Assembly (NCBI GenBank): GCA_021307315.1
Contig: JAJSPD010000022.1
Span: 62,001-126,000 of the forward strand
From: Bisporella sp. PMI_857
Taxonomy: Eukaryota; Ascomycota; Leotiomycetes; Helotiales; Helotiaceae
Length of the DNA stretch: 64,000 nucleotides
Direction of reading: 5' to 3'
Shown in pieces: positions 1 to 10,987 of the stretch (its first letter is position 1; the number at the start of each line of letters is the position of its first letter). The translations under genes were made by a program, and so were the position numbers. The notes under the pieces are model-generated. The model did no database searches, had not been told where the DNA came from, and worked only from the letters and a program-made list of their open reading frames with translations.

Positions 1-856
1 AAGTCTTTTCACGGTAAAAGATGACGGCGACGAGTTCTCGGCCTTCTTCAGAGTCTCTATTGATTGGAACCAGAGCAAGCCGGTAATCTATTGACCGTCA
101 GTTCTGCGAGTTTATCCAAAAATATTGACAATGATTATGTTAGTAGCTACACTCTAAACCTTTAATCTTCGTTCCACATTCAGTTCGTAAGCATGGCCGC
201 TTCTACTCAGGCGCTAATCACCCTTGGCTCACCCTCGGCTCAACTAGCGCACCTGGGCTGGCTGAACAATCCCTGAGCAGTCCCTGAGCAACCTGAACAA
301 CCTGAGCAGTATCCAATTAACTAATAAGGCCAGATATTAACTTAGGGCCCGTATTATGTTATTTTTGTCAAGTTTTGACGATTATTCCTAGGAGCCCAAA
401 GAGGCTCCTGAGGATCCCAAACAGGACCTCTATAAAAATAGATTATGTTACGATCCGGGTCACTACCTACAGTAATCGGGAATTCCATTCAAAGAGAAAA
501 ATCTGCTGCTATTTGTTATAAATCTCATCTCTGCTACTATTTATAACCTGAATTCACCCTCTTGAATACGACTACCAAGCCATTTCTAATCTCCTTTTTT
601 AAACATCGCATGCGTCTTCTTATTCTTGAAATTTGTTATAATTTATCTATACTTTCACTATTACTAGACTCTTCGCGATACCAAAGGCTACATCACTAAA
701 AGGCTTTCTTAAGAAAGCCCGTGAGAAAGGCTCCGTGAACAACAAAATACATCATCACCGGAGAGGAAGTCAAGAGAAAACTCGAAACCATGTACTTTGA
801 AGATGCACTCGCATGACGGCGATGTGGGAACCGTATGTACCGTGCCCATAATCCGA
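1..856. other. no gene recognised
   Basis: I see no convincing coding region here. The stretch is AT-rich, contains short direct repeats of a CTGAGCAACCTGAACAACC type near 260-310, and has only short frames shadowed by the C2H2 fragment downstream. It may hold the 3' flank of that gene. Confidence 0.4.
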
Positions 857-1617
857 TCATAAGTCCTCCCCGCCAAGGGAGATGGAGTCGATCTCAGTTT
901 CCACATGTGTCCGCTTGTGTGCCTTCAAGCTATGCGCTCGTGCATAATCCAAGGAGCACACATCACAAATGTGTTTCGGTGCCGGTATTTTCGAGATCGA
1001 GGACTTCCCTGCGAAGACAGCGGCGTTGGGGTGGTAGATGCTCATATGCTTTTTGAGATCCTGTTCCATACCAAAGCCTATGTGAAGCCTTGAGCAAGCT
1101 AGCTCTGTGCAGCAGAATGGCTTTTTATGGTGATTGGTATGGCTATCTCGAGTCGGGGCATCACGAAAGCCTTCGTGGAAGTAGTGACAAGCATGGTGCA
1201 GGCACTTATTCCAATGGAGCCCATAGTACTGTTCCAGCGCTTTCCTATCTTCGGCTTTGAAGGCGTCTGAGACCTTTAAAGCTTCCAGGAGACCCCTGTT
1301 TTTCTCGATAATGACCCCAAGCTCCCCAGCAGCAGCCAGAGACTCTTGTTTGTTCCAAATCTCCCGGGTGGTGGAGCGCAAGAGCAGGTACAGATTCTGG
1401 CAGAAAGAAGAATCTTCGATGACTTCGCATCGCTCTTGGAGCTCGTTCGGATTGTCTTGGTCGCCAGCGTCACTTACCCCAGAAGCTTTGTAGAAATCGA
1501 GCACTGAAATGCCAATTCCGCTGCCAGCAACTGACCAGAGTGTAGCGAGATAAGAGATCGAGTCTTCGAGATGATCTACCCAATGTACAATGGCATAGTC
1601 CAGGAATGCATAGTATC
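857..1617 (-). pseudogene. C-terminal fragment of a fungal C2H2 zinc-finger protein, 5' end cut by an LTR
   Basis: About 250 codons stay open on the minus strand and end with TGA at 857-859. The protein starts inside a helical segment (YYAFLDYAIVHWVDHLE) and ends with two zinc-binding stretches: FCCTELACSR...DLKKHMSIYH and a clear C2H2 finger, HICDVCSLDYARAHSLKAHKRTH (C-x2-C-x12-H-x3-H). This combination resembles, from memory, the C-terminal ends of fungal NACHT or ankyrin-type signalling proteins. The frame continues only nine codons into the adjoining LTR (from a GTG), so no native start remains. Upstream of the LTR the sequence is unrelated repeat DNA, so the 5' portion is lost or moved. 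Family assignment is inference; the truncation is visible directly. Confidence 0.65.
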
Positions 1618-1878
1618 TGTAGAAATAGAAGAATAGAGTCACGGGCCTTCAGAGAGTATAGGGTAAACAACTCAATTGCTGAAGGTTATAGAACCTAAAC
1701 TACAGGAGAGAATCCCTCTACTTATAGAGGTGTGATACTCATACGTGAGTATCACAAACGTAGCGCACACGTCAGTAGATTCATCATCGGAGGCAAAAGT
1801 ACGTATGCATCTTGCGCAAGCATACCTACAACATCCTCAATAGGCTAGGTATGATCCTTAGACCTAGCCCGTTCAACA
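1618..1878 (-). mobile_element. solo LTR, family A
   Basis: Read on the minus strand it begins TGTTGAACGGGCTAGG and ends TTTCTACA. A second copy lies at 44999-45261 and the two align along their whole length with scattered differences. Flanks are GTATC (1613-1617) and ATATC (1879-1883), a 5-bp target duplication with one mismatch. No internal retrotransposon body is present, so this is a solo LTR. It truncates the C2H2 gene. Confidence 0.8.
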
Positions 1879-1892
1879 ATATCGTAGAATCT

Positions 1893-1994
1893 AGAGTAGA
1901 ACCTAATACAACAACGAATTATTACCATATCCATCAAGAGCAAGAGCATGGCCTATTATATAGAGCTACGCCTTTTGCCCCGTGGAAGGTAAGA
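1893..1994. repeat. dispersed LTR-like fragment (family D)
   Basis: This roughly 100-bp segment, running from GTAGAACCTAATACAACAAC to CCCCGTGGAAGGTAAGA, recurs at 15385-15479 in the same orientation. Its left border (TAGAATCTAGAGTAGAACCTAATA) recurs at 13510-13533. It is probably part of an old Copia-like LTR, since the second copy has TG/CA-like ends. Confidence 0.6.
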
Positions 1995-2198
1995 CACCGG
2001 TGCCATCAATAATACCAACCCTAGGCATTTAACACTGTAACTGAAATCAAAATGGCTGTGATAGTGATGAAAGGTTTGTGACCATTCTATACTCACTAGA
2101 TCCCCGCACTGACACATTGAAGCAATTGGAGCGGGCGGGGCAGGAGATGCTGCCCACCAAGTTGTAGATGTCGCCAAGCCGTGGCCAAATAATGGACG

Positions 2199-2733
2199 TT
2201 GTGCGCGACCAGACCGCCAAAGCCAACGAAGCTTCGCGTACCGCCGACAACGAAATTCAACATCCGCAAAAACTTCTTAGACAATAGAGTCAACGCCATC
2301 AAAGAAGCCATACTCGGACAATACAACATCGTTATCTGCACCGATCAGTCGGGCGATGATTTCCAGCAACTTACTGGGCAAATCTTGCCAATGGATTTGG
2401 TGGATGTGGAGGTAATTATTTCTCCCAATAAGACCTTGCTAAGTCTCGATATCTACAAAGCCACCAAAATAGTAGTCGATAGGCACTACGAAGAAGAGTA
2501 CTTTCATAACTCCATTACCTGGAAAGTGTTTAAAGACGCTTCCTCCGTTGCTATCTTGCGTATTCGAGCTGTAGTACAGAATCACAGTACTGAGATTCTC
2601 CTAACTTCTTCCGAAAAAGTCGGCCACAAATACCTCCCCCCATTCCCCCCCCTCTCTTTTGCCATCTGTTACTCTGATTTCTGTGCTTTAGGTTATATCA
2701 TGGAGAGTATTCAGTAGTGCTGTGAACAGCTAA
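2199..2733 (+). CDS. unrecognised small protein, 5' end uncertain
   Basis: Codons are open from 2199 to 2618 and give a plausible globular protein with a segment NFLDNRVNAIKEAILGQYNI followed by VICTDQSGDD. A 73-bp intron at 2619-2691 (GTCGGC...TTTAG, weak donor) would join to a last exon ending TAA at 2731-2733, giving VISWRVFSSAVNS at the C terminus. No ATG opens this frame; the first possible codon is TTG, so either a 5' exon lies upstream (a 3' splice site AAGTTGTAG ends at 2168) or the gene is truncated. I do not recognise the family. Its last exon points toward the con-13-like gene, which is transcribed convergently. Confidence 0.4.
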
Positions 2734-2919
2734 TTGATGGTTGACAGTCCCAAATAGCGAAGTGATATTATTGTATGTATACACGCTTAAAGAACAAGAA
2801 ATCTACAGTTGTGCTGTTCTCATGGATACCGCCTTGTTAGCCTTCCTTGGCATGCTCGCGTATCCAGCCAATGACTTCCCACAGTAGGCCTATTCTGTGA
2901 CAGGTTAAGAATCTTTCCC

Positions 2920-4428
2920 TTAAGCTTCGAACTTGAGCATCCTCTTTGACTGCTGTTGTGCAATCCACTCCGCTTGCCACTGCTCCTGCATCGTGATTGC
3001 GTTCTGTCTTGCAGTCTCGTTAAACACCATATTACCGAACAACTCAACATCATTCTCATCCACACCCTTGTGAACTGGAGTCGCGACTACATCTCGCTGG
3101 CCCAATTGAAGGTGCTCATCTCGCATATGGCCTACTGAGCGTTTGCCATTACCCGACGCTGGACCCATGCTAACTATTGAACAAGAGGAGTTAGCTCTTA
3201 CTAGACTATAAGCGAATCGATTTTGCTGTCAAAGACACTGATTGATGAGCTTGTTGGCAATATTGCAAGCAAAGAAAATGCCTAAATGTGAAATTTTGCC
3301 CTCCCGTTACTTACCAGGTGGCGAATCTGGAACCCTATGCGAGCATCGATCCCCGGGAGTCAAATAACCCTTCATAAGGTTCCCAGCAACGTTCTTCTGA
3401 TTCTCTAGGCAGCGCCAATTACCCAAAGGATCAAGCCCTCCTGGTGACACAATCTCATACAATAAATACTGGCACAGCTCGGCATAATCTTCTCCGTAGT
3501 CTGTGCGTCAAAGATCAATATATTCCTTGGAACGACTGCTGAGATAAAGGTTTAGGGGGAGACATACTAGCAGGACTGGCATCACAAGTGTCCTTCGCAA
3601 CAGCGCCACGGAACTCGTTGGTTGAACTTGTAGGACCGTTCACACCATGGTCAGGACGTAATTGAAAATCAGCGGCGTGTCCAGCTTCGTGTATGAAAAT
3701 GGAGGGTGTGGCGTGGCCTTTAAAAATAATGTCGCCGCCATTCATATATGCCCCCCCACTGGAATGTATTTTGTGGTTAGCAATTGACTTTATATGGGTC
3801 GAGACAGGACAGATGGATAGCTACCCGTGCGAAACGGCAATAACATGTCTAACGGCCCCGCGATAGCCAGCAGGAAGGCGGCCAAAGAGATCGATCATAT
3901 CGATTTGACTAGATAACGACCACCAGTTAGCAAATTGTCCTCCAGGTCGGGCTAGGGGTCTTAAGATGACTGGTACCAACCTCAGATCTGCGTTATGGTG
4001 TCGACACATTGTCCAGGTGGTGTCGCAGTCAGTATAGTGAACATTGAAAACCTCGACATCGTAAGGGCTAAATCCCTCCTCCTGGATGCGCTCAAGACAG
4101 CTTTTAGGAATCCATCCCCAATCCCATGAGTCTATGCGCAGTTAGCAGTGGCTCTTGCCGAAACTTTCGAGAGCGGCGAATTAGAGTCGTTTTATTGAAC
4201 ACTAATAACATGACCCATATTATGATACTATTTCTCTGCTTCTCAGAAATATAAATTAAGGAGATATTTATACTAACCCCAATGAGATTGAGTAGGTTTA
4301 AGATAGTTCCAGAAAACCGGATCAAATCTGGACGTAATGTCCTCGAGAAAGACTCTCTTGCCGTTTACTGCAAAAGCAGACTGGCCGAATAGGAGCGTTG
4401 CGACTACGACAGAGGTTGAAAGCAGCAT
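2920..4428 (-). CDS. secreted con-13-like protein, putative HExxH metalloprotease
   Basis: Six exons can be assembled: 4428-4278, 4131-3981, 3908-3825, 3758-3568, 3500-3315 and 3173-2920. Each joins in frame with a GT donor and AG acceptor. The start ATG at 4428 opens a hydrophobic signal peptide (MLLSTSVVVATLLFGQSAFA). The middle contains CRHHNADL, then IDMIDLFGRLPAGYR, then SIFIHEAGHAAD, in which HEAGH fits the HExxH zinc-protease signature. Later exons give YGEDYAELCQYLLYEIV and LDPLGNWRCLENQKN. This order matches my memory of conidiation-specific protein 13 family members in Aspergillus and Neurospora relatives, which are extracellular proteins of unproven catalysis. No frameshift or stop was found, so it looks intact. 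Peptidase activity is inferred only from HEAGH. Confidence 0.7.
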
Positions 4429-6839
4429 CTTCAATCAGAGGGCTAGAAAATAAAGATTAGGTGATAGATAATGGACAAGAACTCAGGGTTTTATTATCGA
4501 GTAGTTTAATCTAAATAGATGGACCATCTGGTACTTCTTATACTACAATTTTCATCGGTCCTATAGAGAATGCGTCCTTATGCGTATTCGGCTGTACAGG
4601 TAAAGTTTTGGATTGAAAAATACCGCCGATCCAATAAAGCTTAAGGACATCGCCGTTAGAATGTTCTAAAATCTCACATAACCATTCGCCGTCTTATTCA
4701 AAAGTAACGTCTACGGCCATGTATAACGTTCCCTTCAATTACTGTTTGTACAGAGTGAGCACAGACCATATTAGCTCTGAAAGTCACTATGCAGGTCAGA
4801 ACGCAGTTTCTGAATTAAGATTAGCCCTGTCCACTTTCCAAAAGATACGAAAGTGCAGAAGGATAAGGTCTTACTTTAAAAGTAAGCACTTGACTTTTGA
4901 TGACCGCAGTAGTGTAGTAATTATTTCATTTGCCTTTCTTTAATCGAATTTCTTAATAGTTGGAACACCAAGTAGTGCCAGCTGAAAGCCAACAGCGCCA
5001 AGGAACTTGATGTGGGTAGTCTTTCAATAACCACTTATAATGAACCTTTATAGCCTCGACCTTCATTTACTCTTCGATCTGAGTCATGGTGGGGTTGTCA
5101 GCACTAAAACACCTTAATTATGCTGCAGGTCCTTGACATTTTTTAGCCTAAAATTTCTAATTCAGCGCGTAAGCCAATCGAAAACAAGCGCCAAGGTACA
5201 AATAATACGCCTTATGCAACGTCCATACCATTGTCTTTTTAGGTAGACATATACCATATATAACATACGCCATCTTGTAACATTTTCTCTTTTAGGGCTT
5301 TCAGCCCTCGATCCTTCAATTTTGTAAGCGACAAGAACTTCTAAGCTTATCCAAAATGTTATGTAAAAGATCAAATGGCAAAAAAGAGCGATGCTAGGTG
5401 TTTTTAGTATAAAAGACGGTTCACTTGGCCCACCGTCTTATTGACTACCTTGCACAGCTGCCCCCCCAAACCTTTGTCATGAGACACGTGGCTGTGGATA
5501 GTTGGTATTCTCCCTAGTACTATCACACAACTGTTACTTAATTCGGCAAATGAGGTTTTCTACTACTCGGCTTGTCTCTACTTTAGCTTGGCTTGGTACA
5601 TCAGGTCGGAAATGACCGAGTGTCTAAGATCTACAGAAGGAGTAACAAAAGGAAGGCGTCTAGTAAACCTGAGCTGAAACGAAGAAAATAAGTATCTGCT
5701 GTAGGCTATGCAGGCAGAGACCACATTTTCCTGATTAGGTATAGCCGGCAGGTTACCCCCACTTCCTCGATGATGGCCCTGCTTGTAGTGTGTAGGGTTA
5801 CAGTTGGGCCAAGGGTAGAAAAATCTTGGCCCAGGGTAGAAATCTCACCCTAGCATATGCCAAGCATTAAATAAGCCATGCCAAGAAGACGCGCTTCGCG
5901 TTTTTTATAGCGACGCGTACTATATAACTTTCGAACTTTGAAATAAAAACGTTACGACTCTGAGCTGTTTTGCCAAGGAATTTTTTACCCTGGGCCAACT
6001 GTAACCCGGTAGTGTGTACAATTAAAACGTATAGAGGTCTGCTAACCAGTTTGCCGCTAACCGCGCACCGTCTGCTCGATACACTACGCACCCCTCTCCA
6101 CCAGGCACCGCGCATCCATTGGCCGCCTACGCGACAGCTTCTCTTCATCATCTTACAGGAAACCATTCTCAACCCTTTCCCCGCCGAATTCAAAGGGACA
6201 TCACGAAGCCAGAAGAGGCTCCTTCTGGGCCCACTCGATGCTGATGATGGATTTAAAGAGTGCCCTCGTCCTCCACTCACTTCATCTCGACCCCTCTGCG
6301 CGTATCATCCCCTCTTGTATCTCGCATCCCCCTTCTCTCTACTTTAACTCCTCTTTTTCCCACAGTGCTCTCGTGGCAACGGTTGTCCCATCTCCTCTAT
6401 CACAATTGTCCTCCTCCCCTTCCTCACCTAGTTGGCAGCCGTCTCAACGTTTCAATCCGCCATCTCCTGGGAGTATGCAAAATCGTCAAGCTGTATTCTA
6501 GGTACCAAAAATAGCCAAGCCAATGCTTATGGAAACAATGTCGCATTTGCAGAAAGCGAGAGCGAACCGCCGTGCCAGTGCTACTTCTGACCAAAACGAG
6601 CGTCGCAGCTTTATCATTACTGTACGGATTTGTTGGTCACCGAAAGGCGGTAGCACAAGTCTTTATTTCAAAGCATCTAAAAGTGCTCTGCCTGAAGATG
6701 ATAGGTCCAACCACCTGTTATACGCCTTTTTATGAATATGTATATGTTGGTAGCATTGTCTATTTGTACGTAGTTGTAGCAACGCGACTAGCACGTGTTT
6801 TTGTGGGGGCATCAACTTCATATACTCTGTAGAACCAGA
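4429..6839. other. gene-poor interval
   Basis: No coding frame with a recognisable domain is visible. A short hairpin-capable stretch (ACGCGCTTCGCGT) occurs near 5889-5901, and a C/T-rich segment spans about 6100-6450. Frames of 70-137 codons here overlap on opposite strands, have no conserved motifs and are not called. Confidence 0.4.
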
Positions 6840-6930
6840 TAGCTATAGAATCAACAAGGAACCATAATCACACCAGCAAGAGCGTAGTCAATAGCTACTA
6901 CGCTTTTTGCTACGTGATAGGTATCCGACA
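6840..6930 (+). mobile_element. truncated LTR, family B
   Basis: The 3' end of family B is present: GAATCAACAAGGAACCATAATCACACCAGCAAGAGCG continuing to GGTATCCGACA. It matches the ends of the copies at 44650-44832 and 29908-30089. The 5' half is missing. Confidence 0.6.
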
Positions 6931-6939
6931 GTTACAAAT

Positions 6940-7135
6940 TGTAACAAAAAGAGGGCAGCAGGAGGGATTGTAATATAGTAGGTAAGCACACGTGACTAGA
7001 GGTGTAATAGTGTTGTATTAATATCTTAACAGTAGGTCTATGATTCTCGGGAAAAGACTCAAGCTTGCTCTTTTCCAGAGAACTCTAGCTTTTTTTTGTA
7101 TTCCTTAACTGTGCTGTATCCTTGGCTTACGAAGT
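6940..7135 (+). mobile_element. truncated LTR, family C
   Basis: It begins TGTAACAAAAAGAGGGCAGCAGGAGG and continues through AAGACTCAAGCTTGC to CTGTGCTGTA. This parallels the intact solo LTR at 40818-41157. The 3' end is absent. Confidence 0.6.
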
Positions 7136-7544
7136 CACCGAGCTCTAGAGTTCGGTATCCCCGAAAAACACCCTTTCAGTCGGAGCCTACAATAGTCTAG
7201 ATTATCCCTTTAACCGCCAATGCGTCACAAGTCGCTTAAGTCCCTAACCAACCCGGCTGTTACACAAATATCCGATCTTAGATAACCAATACGAATGAAG
7301 TTTATCCCTTCGATAGCCTTTAGCGTCACCCGCCAGCGACCCATTACAAACATACCACTCAAGCCTTCAGGGAGGAACTGGGCGAAGGCTCGTACTCAAA
7401 GCGAGGAGAGTGAGGGCGTTGGACTGGAACCGTCACGAAAAAAAAACACAGCAGCGGCGTCCGGAACTCGATTGCGGCCCCTCTCTCTAGTAATAGCTTA
7501 ACTATTGCATCGTGCCCACTCCTGGCAGCCCACGATAGCGGCGT

Positions 7545-9944
7545 CTAGCCATAATTATCTAGCGAGTCGATAGCAGCCCCTTTCTCTAGTAATAGCTTAA
7601 CTATCGCTTCGTGCCCATTCTTAGCAGCCAACGATAGCGGCGTCTGGCCGTAACTACCATCTCGCGACTCGATCGTGGCCCCTTCCCCTAGCAGAAGCTT
7701 GACTGTTGCATCATGCCCATTCCTAGCAGCCAACGATAGCGGTGTCTGGCCGTAACTATCATATCGCGACTCGATCGTGGCGCCTTCCTCTAGTAATAGC
7801 TTAACTATCGCATCGTGCCCATTCCTGGCAGCCCACGATAGCGGCGTCCAGCCGTAACCATCTCGCGACTCGATCGTGGCGCCTTCCTCTAGTAATAGCT
7901 TAACTATTGCTTCGTGCCCATTCCTAGCAGCCCACGATAGCGGCGTCTGGCCCAAAATATCTTGAGATTCGAAGTCTCCTCTCGGCTCGAGTCTGGTATC
8001 TTTTGTGGACCGTACTCTTGATGTATTTCGTGACAGAAGCTTCCAGTTCCAACTTTCATCCTTTTGCTCTGCTGTAGAGAATTTCGAAAGCAAGAGCTCC
8101 ACGACAGATTGATTCCCAGCTCCGGCAGCATATGACAGTGGCGTACGGCCCTTTGTGTCTCTTGCGGTAGCATTTGCACCTTTTTCAAGTAGCTCTTTCA
8201 CAAGCCTTTCCGATCCACCTTCTGCTGCCCTGGACAGTATTGTCCGCCCATTATCATCCAATAAGTCCATATCAGCCTTGTTTTCATCTAGCATTTGATT
8301 GACTAGTGTATGAACCCCTCTGTCTGCCGCACACCATAGAAGCTCCTTTTCGACTTGGTCTCCCCAGATAATCATATGTTCTAGCCATGTCTGACCGATC
8401 TTGTTTGGGTAGCTTATTTTGACGACCTCCATAAAACGTTGTCTCCCATAACGTAGGTGGATTTGCTCCTCAATTGCAATATGTACGGTTTGCCCATTTC
8501 CCAGCTTTTCGAGAATCTGGTCCTGTTTCTGTTGGGATTCTGCTCTGCTACAAGCATTATGCCCTTTATCTGTACTTGATGTGATTGTTGTTGCTATCTC
8601 TACGAAAATAGATCCCTTGTATTTCTTTAGAAGTACTTGGAAGAAATTTCCGTCATAACACACAATAAAGAGTCGACCAAAAATTCCATCAGGAATATCT
8701 AATATATTCATAGTGATCTGGTTAGTAGCGAGTTCGCAATATGGGTTGCGATTGGTGATGTACGAAGCGACGCCCTCTTCTGCCATGTTTCCTAACTTGA
8801 TTTCACATGTGCTTGTATTCCCCCGTTTTTGGTTATATATTGGTAGCCATTGGCGAATGTACAAGGTTTTCGAGGGATATTTTGATGGGTCACTACTGTC
8901 GACATTAATTAGTTCAAGTTCTGTGCTCTTCACCCTCACAAAATCCTTATTATTGAGCAATATATCCTTTAGATAGATTGCGAATCGCTTGTTTTCTTTC
9001 CCCTTTTCCGTGCATTGAAGAATTGCACGTTTGTCATTTTTAGTATCACTGACTAATTGAAGTGACAAATAGATCCCTCTACTAGTTAGAATTGCAGGAC
9101 TCCTCATCGCAAAGGCTGGATTTGTTGGGATAATGCTGCTAGACTCAGCGAATGCAGCTGGTGAAGTTGCAAGAATTGCTACTCGTCCACTATCATTCTC
9201 TATCGATTTCCAGGCAAAGATACTATGGTCATCTGATATTTTCATGATCTCTTCTTGTAACCTGATAAAGGCCCTCTCTCCTTCTCCGTATAACATTGGC
9301 ATATAAATACCAAAAATTCCCATTAAGCTATAAGCGAGGTCCTCCTTTCTTGTTGTTCTTCTTCTAGATGCCCACGACATCCTTTGAGCAATACTTGCAT
9401 GATTAAGATCCTCTCCTAGTAAGAAATTGCCCGGAATTCGGGTGATCTGGGATAAAATTGGATGCAATCTTGACTTTGTGCCGATTTCATGCCATTTCTT
9501 GTTGAGAAAGATTACTCTTTCTGGAGCAATAAGCTCTTGAAGCGTCCAACCCCTAGTAAACCACTTGCTAGTTTGAAATTCGCCATTTTCGATATTGGGC
9601 CATGTATTGATATGACTCAGTGAAACGTCAGCCAGGTAAGCGTAACATTCTTCAGCTTCCTGGTACCAGCGATACATTGAGTTAAGGGCTTCTGAGAGTT
9701 CGGCACTGCTTGTCTTATCAATACAGCAAGTGTCAATCCAAACATACTCGATTCCCCTTTTCATTGCATAAGAGCAGGTCATCTTGACTTTTTCATATCC
9801 TTGTAGCTCCTCGGCATCACTTGCCTTGATGTCCTGCAACGAAATCTCCTGCTCTCCCCATGTGTGGGAAAGAATGGCATAGCGTGGTATTGAATCGCTT
9901 GGAAATTCCCGAAGGTCTCTCTCTTTCGCATGAAGAAGTCGCAT
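7545..9944 (-). CDS. HET-domain protein with C-terminal ankyrin repeats
   Basis: A single open frame of 799 codons starts with ATG at 9944. The N-terminal HET domain shows YAILSHTWGEQEISLQDI (about residues 22-39), then EYVWIDTCCIDKTSSAEL, CYAYLADV and FTRGWTLQELIAP. A het-type linker follows (MSWASRRRTTRKEDLAYSLMGIFGI, then MLYGEGERAF). A long middle region without a recognised domain leads to about six ankyrin units (from about residue 565). The last four are near-identical (TPLSWAARNGHEAIVKLLLE type). HET proteins act in heterokaryon incompatibility, where the domain triggers cell death; ankyrins would be the recognition part. The stop at 7545 is TAG where sister units have TGG, and ankyrin-like codons continue to about 7440, so the protein was probably longer. 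Promoter and partners are not visible. Confidence 0.85.
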   Translation of the reverse strand: MRLLHAKERDLREFPSDSIPRYAILSHTWGEQEISLQDIKASDAEELQGYEKVKMTCSYAMKRGIEYVWIDTCCIDKTSSAELSEALNSMYRWYQEAEECYAYLADVSLSHINTWPNIENGEFQTSKWFTRGWTLQELIAPERVIFLNKKWHEIGTKSRLHPILSQITRIPGNFLLGEDLNHASIAQRMSWASRRRTTRKEDLAYSLMGIFGIYMPMLYGEGERAFIRLQEEIMKISDDHSIFAWKSIENDSGRVAILATSPAAFAESSSIIPTNPAFAMRSPAILTSRGIYLSLQLVSDTKNDKRAILQCTEKGKENKRFAIYLKDILLNNKDFVRVKSTELELINVDSSDPSKYPSKTLYIRQWLPIYNQKRGNTSTCEIKLGNMAEEGVASYITNRNPYCELATNQITMNILDIPDGIFGRLFIVCYDGNFFQVLLKKYKGSIFVEIATTITSSTDKGHNACSRAESQQKQDQILEKLGNGQTVHIAIEEQIHLRYGRQRFMEVVKISYPNKIGQTWLEHMIIWGDQVEKELLWCAADRGVHTLVNQMLDENKADMDLLDDNGRTILSRAAEGGSERLVKELLEKGANATARDTKGRTPLSYAAGAGNQSVVELLLSKFSTAEQKDESWNWKLLSRNTSRVRSTKDTRLEPRGDFESQDILGQTPLSWAARNGHEAIVKLLLEEGATIESRDGYGWTPLSWAARNGHDAIVKLLLEEGATIESRYDSYGQTPLSLAARNGHDATVKLLLGEGATIESRDGSYGQTPLSLAAKNGHEAIVKLLLEKGAAIDSLDNYG

Positions 9945-10987
9945 TGCAGAGCTCTAGCCTCAAACTGAAATTGTTGAGAAGCCGTGCAAGAATCGGTGGC
10001 GTTGTTGAAGTAAAAGCGGTAATGCTACCGTAGAAGCAAGTAGAAAACAAGAATCCAAGGAAAGCACGCTTCGTTGTGAGATAGTTTTGGAATTACTTAA
10101 GCTGAACTTGAAGGTTTGGAATTGAAGAACTTCGTGGATATTGCTGTGAAGTGAGCTGAGGTTGAATGCCAGTGCCTCGCAGCGCTTGCTAACGAATAAT
10201 ACAGTTTGCTGCAAACGCCACAGCCAAGCTGAATACCAGAAATAGAACATACCCTTACCTGTCGGCTGTGAGAGAAAAAGAAAGACATGGAAATAATACA
10301 GAGATGAACCAAGCTATTCTCAACAGATAGGTTCCGTACAAATTTATTATACGGGGATTACTGTAACCACATACGGTTGACCAGGGGTCCTTGATCGCTT
10401 AATTGGAGTACCAATTCATGTGGCCATGTCGCAATTACATGGCAAGCGCCGCCACTAGATTGACAATGACTTATTAACATCGTGTAGAGCTCGAAAATCC
10501 AGATCCGATCATTTTGTGAGTTTGAAAGGCGCAAAAAAGCTCGGCGATGATGCTGCGGGTCGAGGGGTCACATTACACCATGAAAGAAGGTTCTTAGCAA
10601 ATCAGGGGGGCGGCGACGACGAGATCGTAATTTCAGTTAACGGGTAGGAGTGTTCGGGAGGGGCACACAACATAACTGATATGGTTTATATTAGAAATTT
10701 TAATACGCTCACAGAGTCAGAGCTATTTGAATTCAAAGTACCTATGGTTTGTCTCGTAACAGGGTGCGTCTCTCGACGCAAGGACAGACGTTATACAGAT
10801 ATTTACCTTGCAAAAACGGGCAAATGCCGGAATTTGTGGCGGTGCGGAACTTGTGGCGCATCTCAACAAATGAGTTTCGGGCGCGATAGACATCAGCTCA
10901 ACTACTCTTCAAGGTTGATAACACGAAATACCGCAACCTTTCTCTGAAACTAGTTACTCTTCGTTTCAGCGTCTCTCGCATCACAAA
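9945..10987. other. intergenic between HET-ankyrin and bZIP genes
   Basis: The two genes are divergent and this 1-kb space is the likely shared 5' region. Short frames are present on both strands with no recognisable motif. No repeat family from elsewhere in the window was noticed. Confidence 0.4.

Noticed and set aside
857..1642. Start of the C2H2 protein at 1642
   Set aside because: The first nine codons lie in the LTR and begin with GTG, so this is not a native start.
5867..6347. Pair of antisense frames of 125-137 codons
   Set aside because: They overlap over almost the whole length and have no recognisable motif or splice structure.
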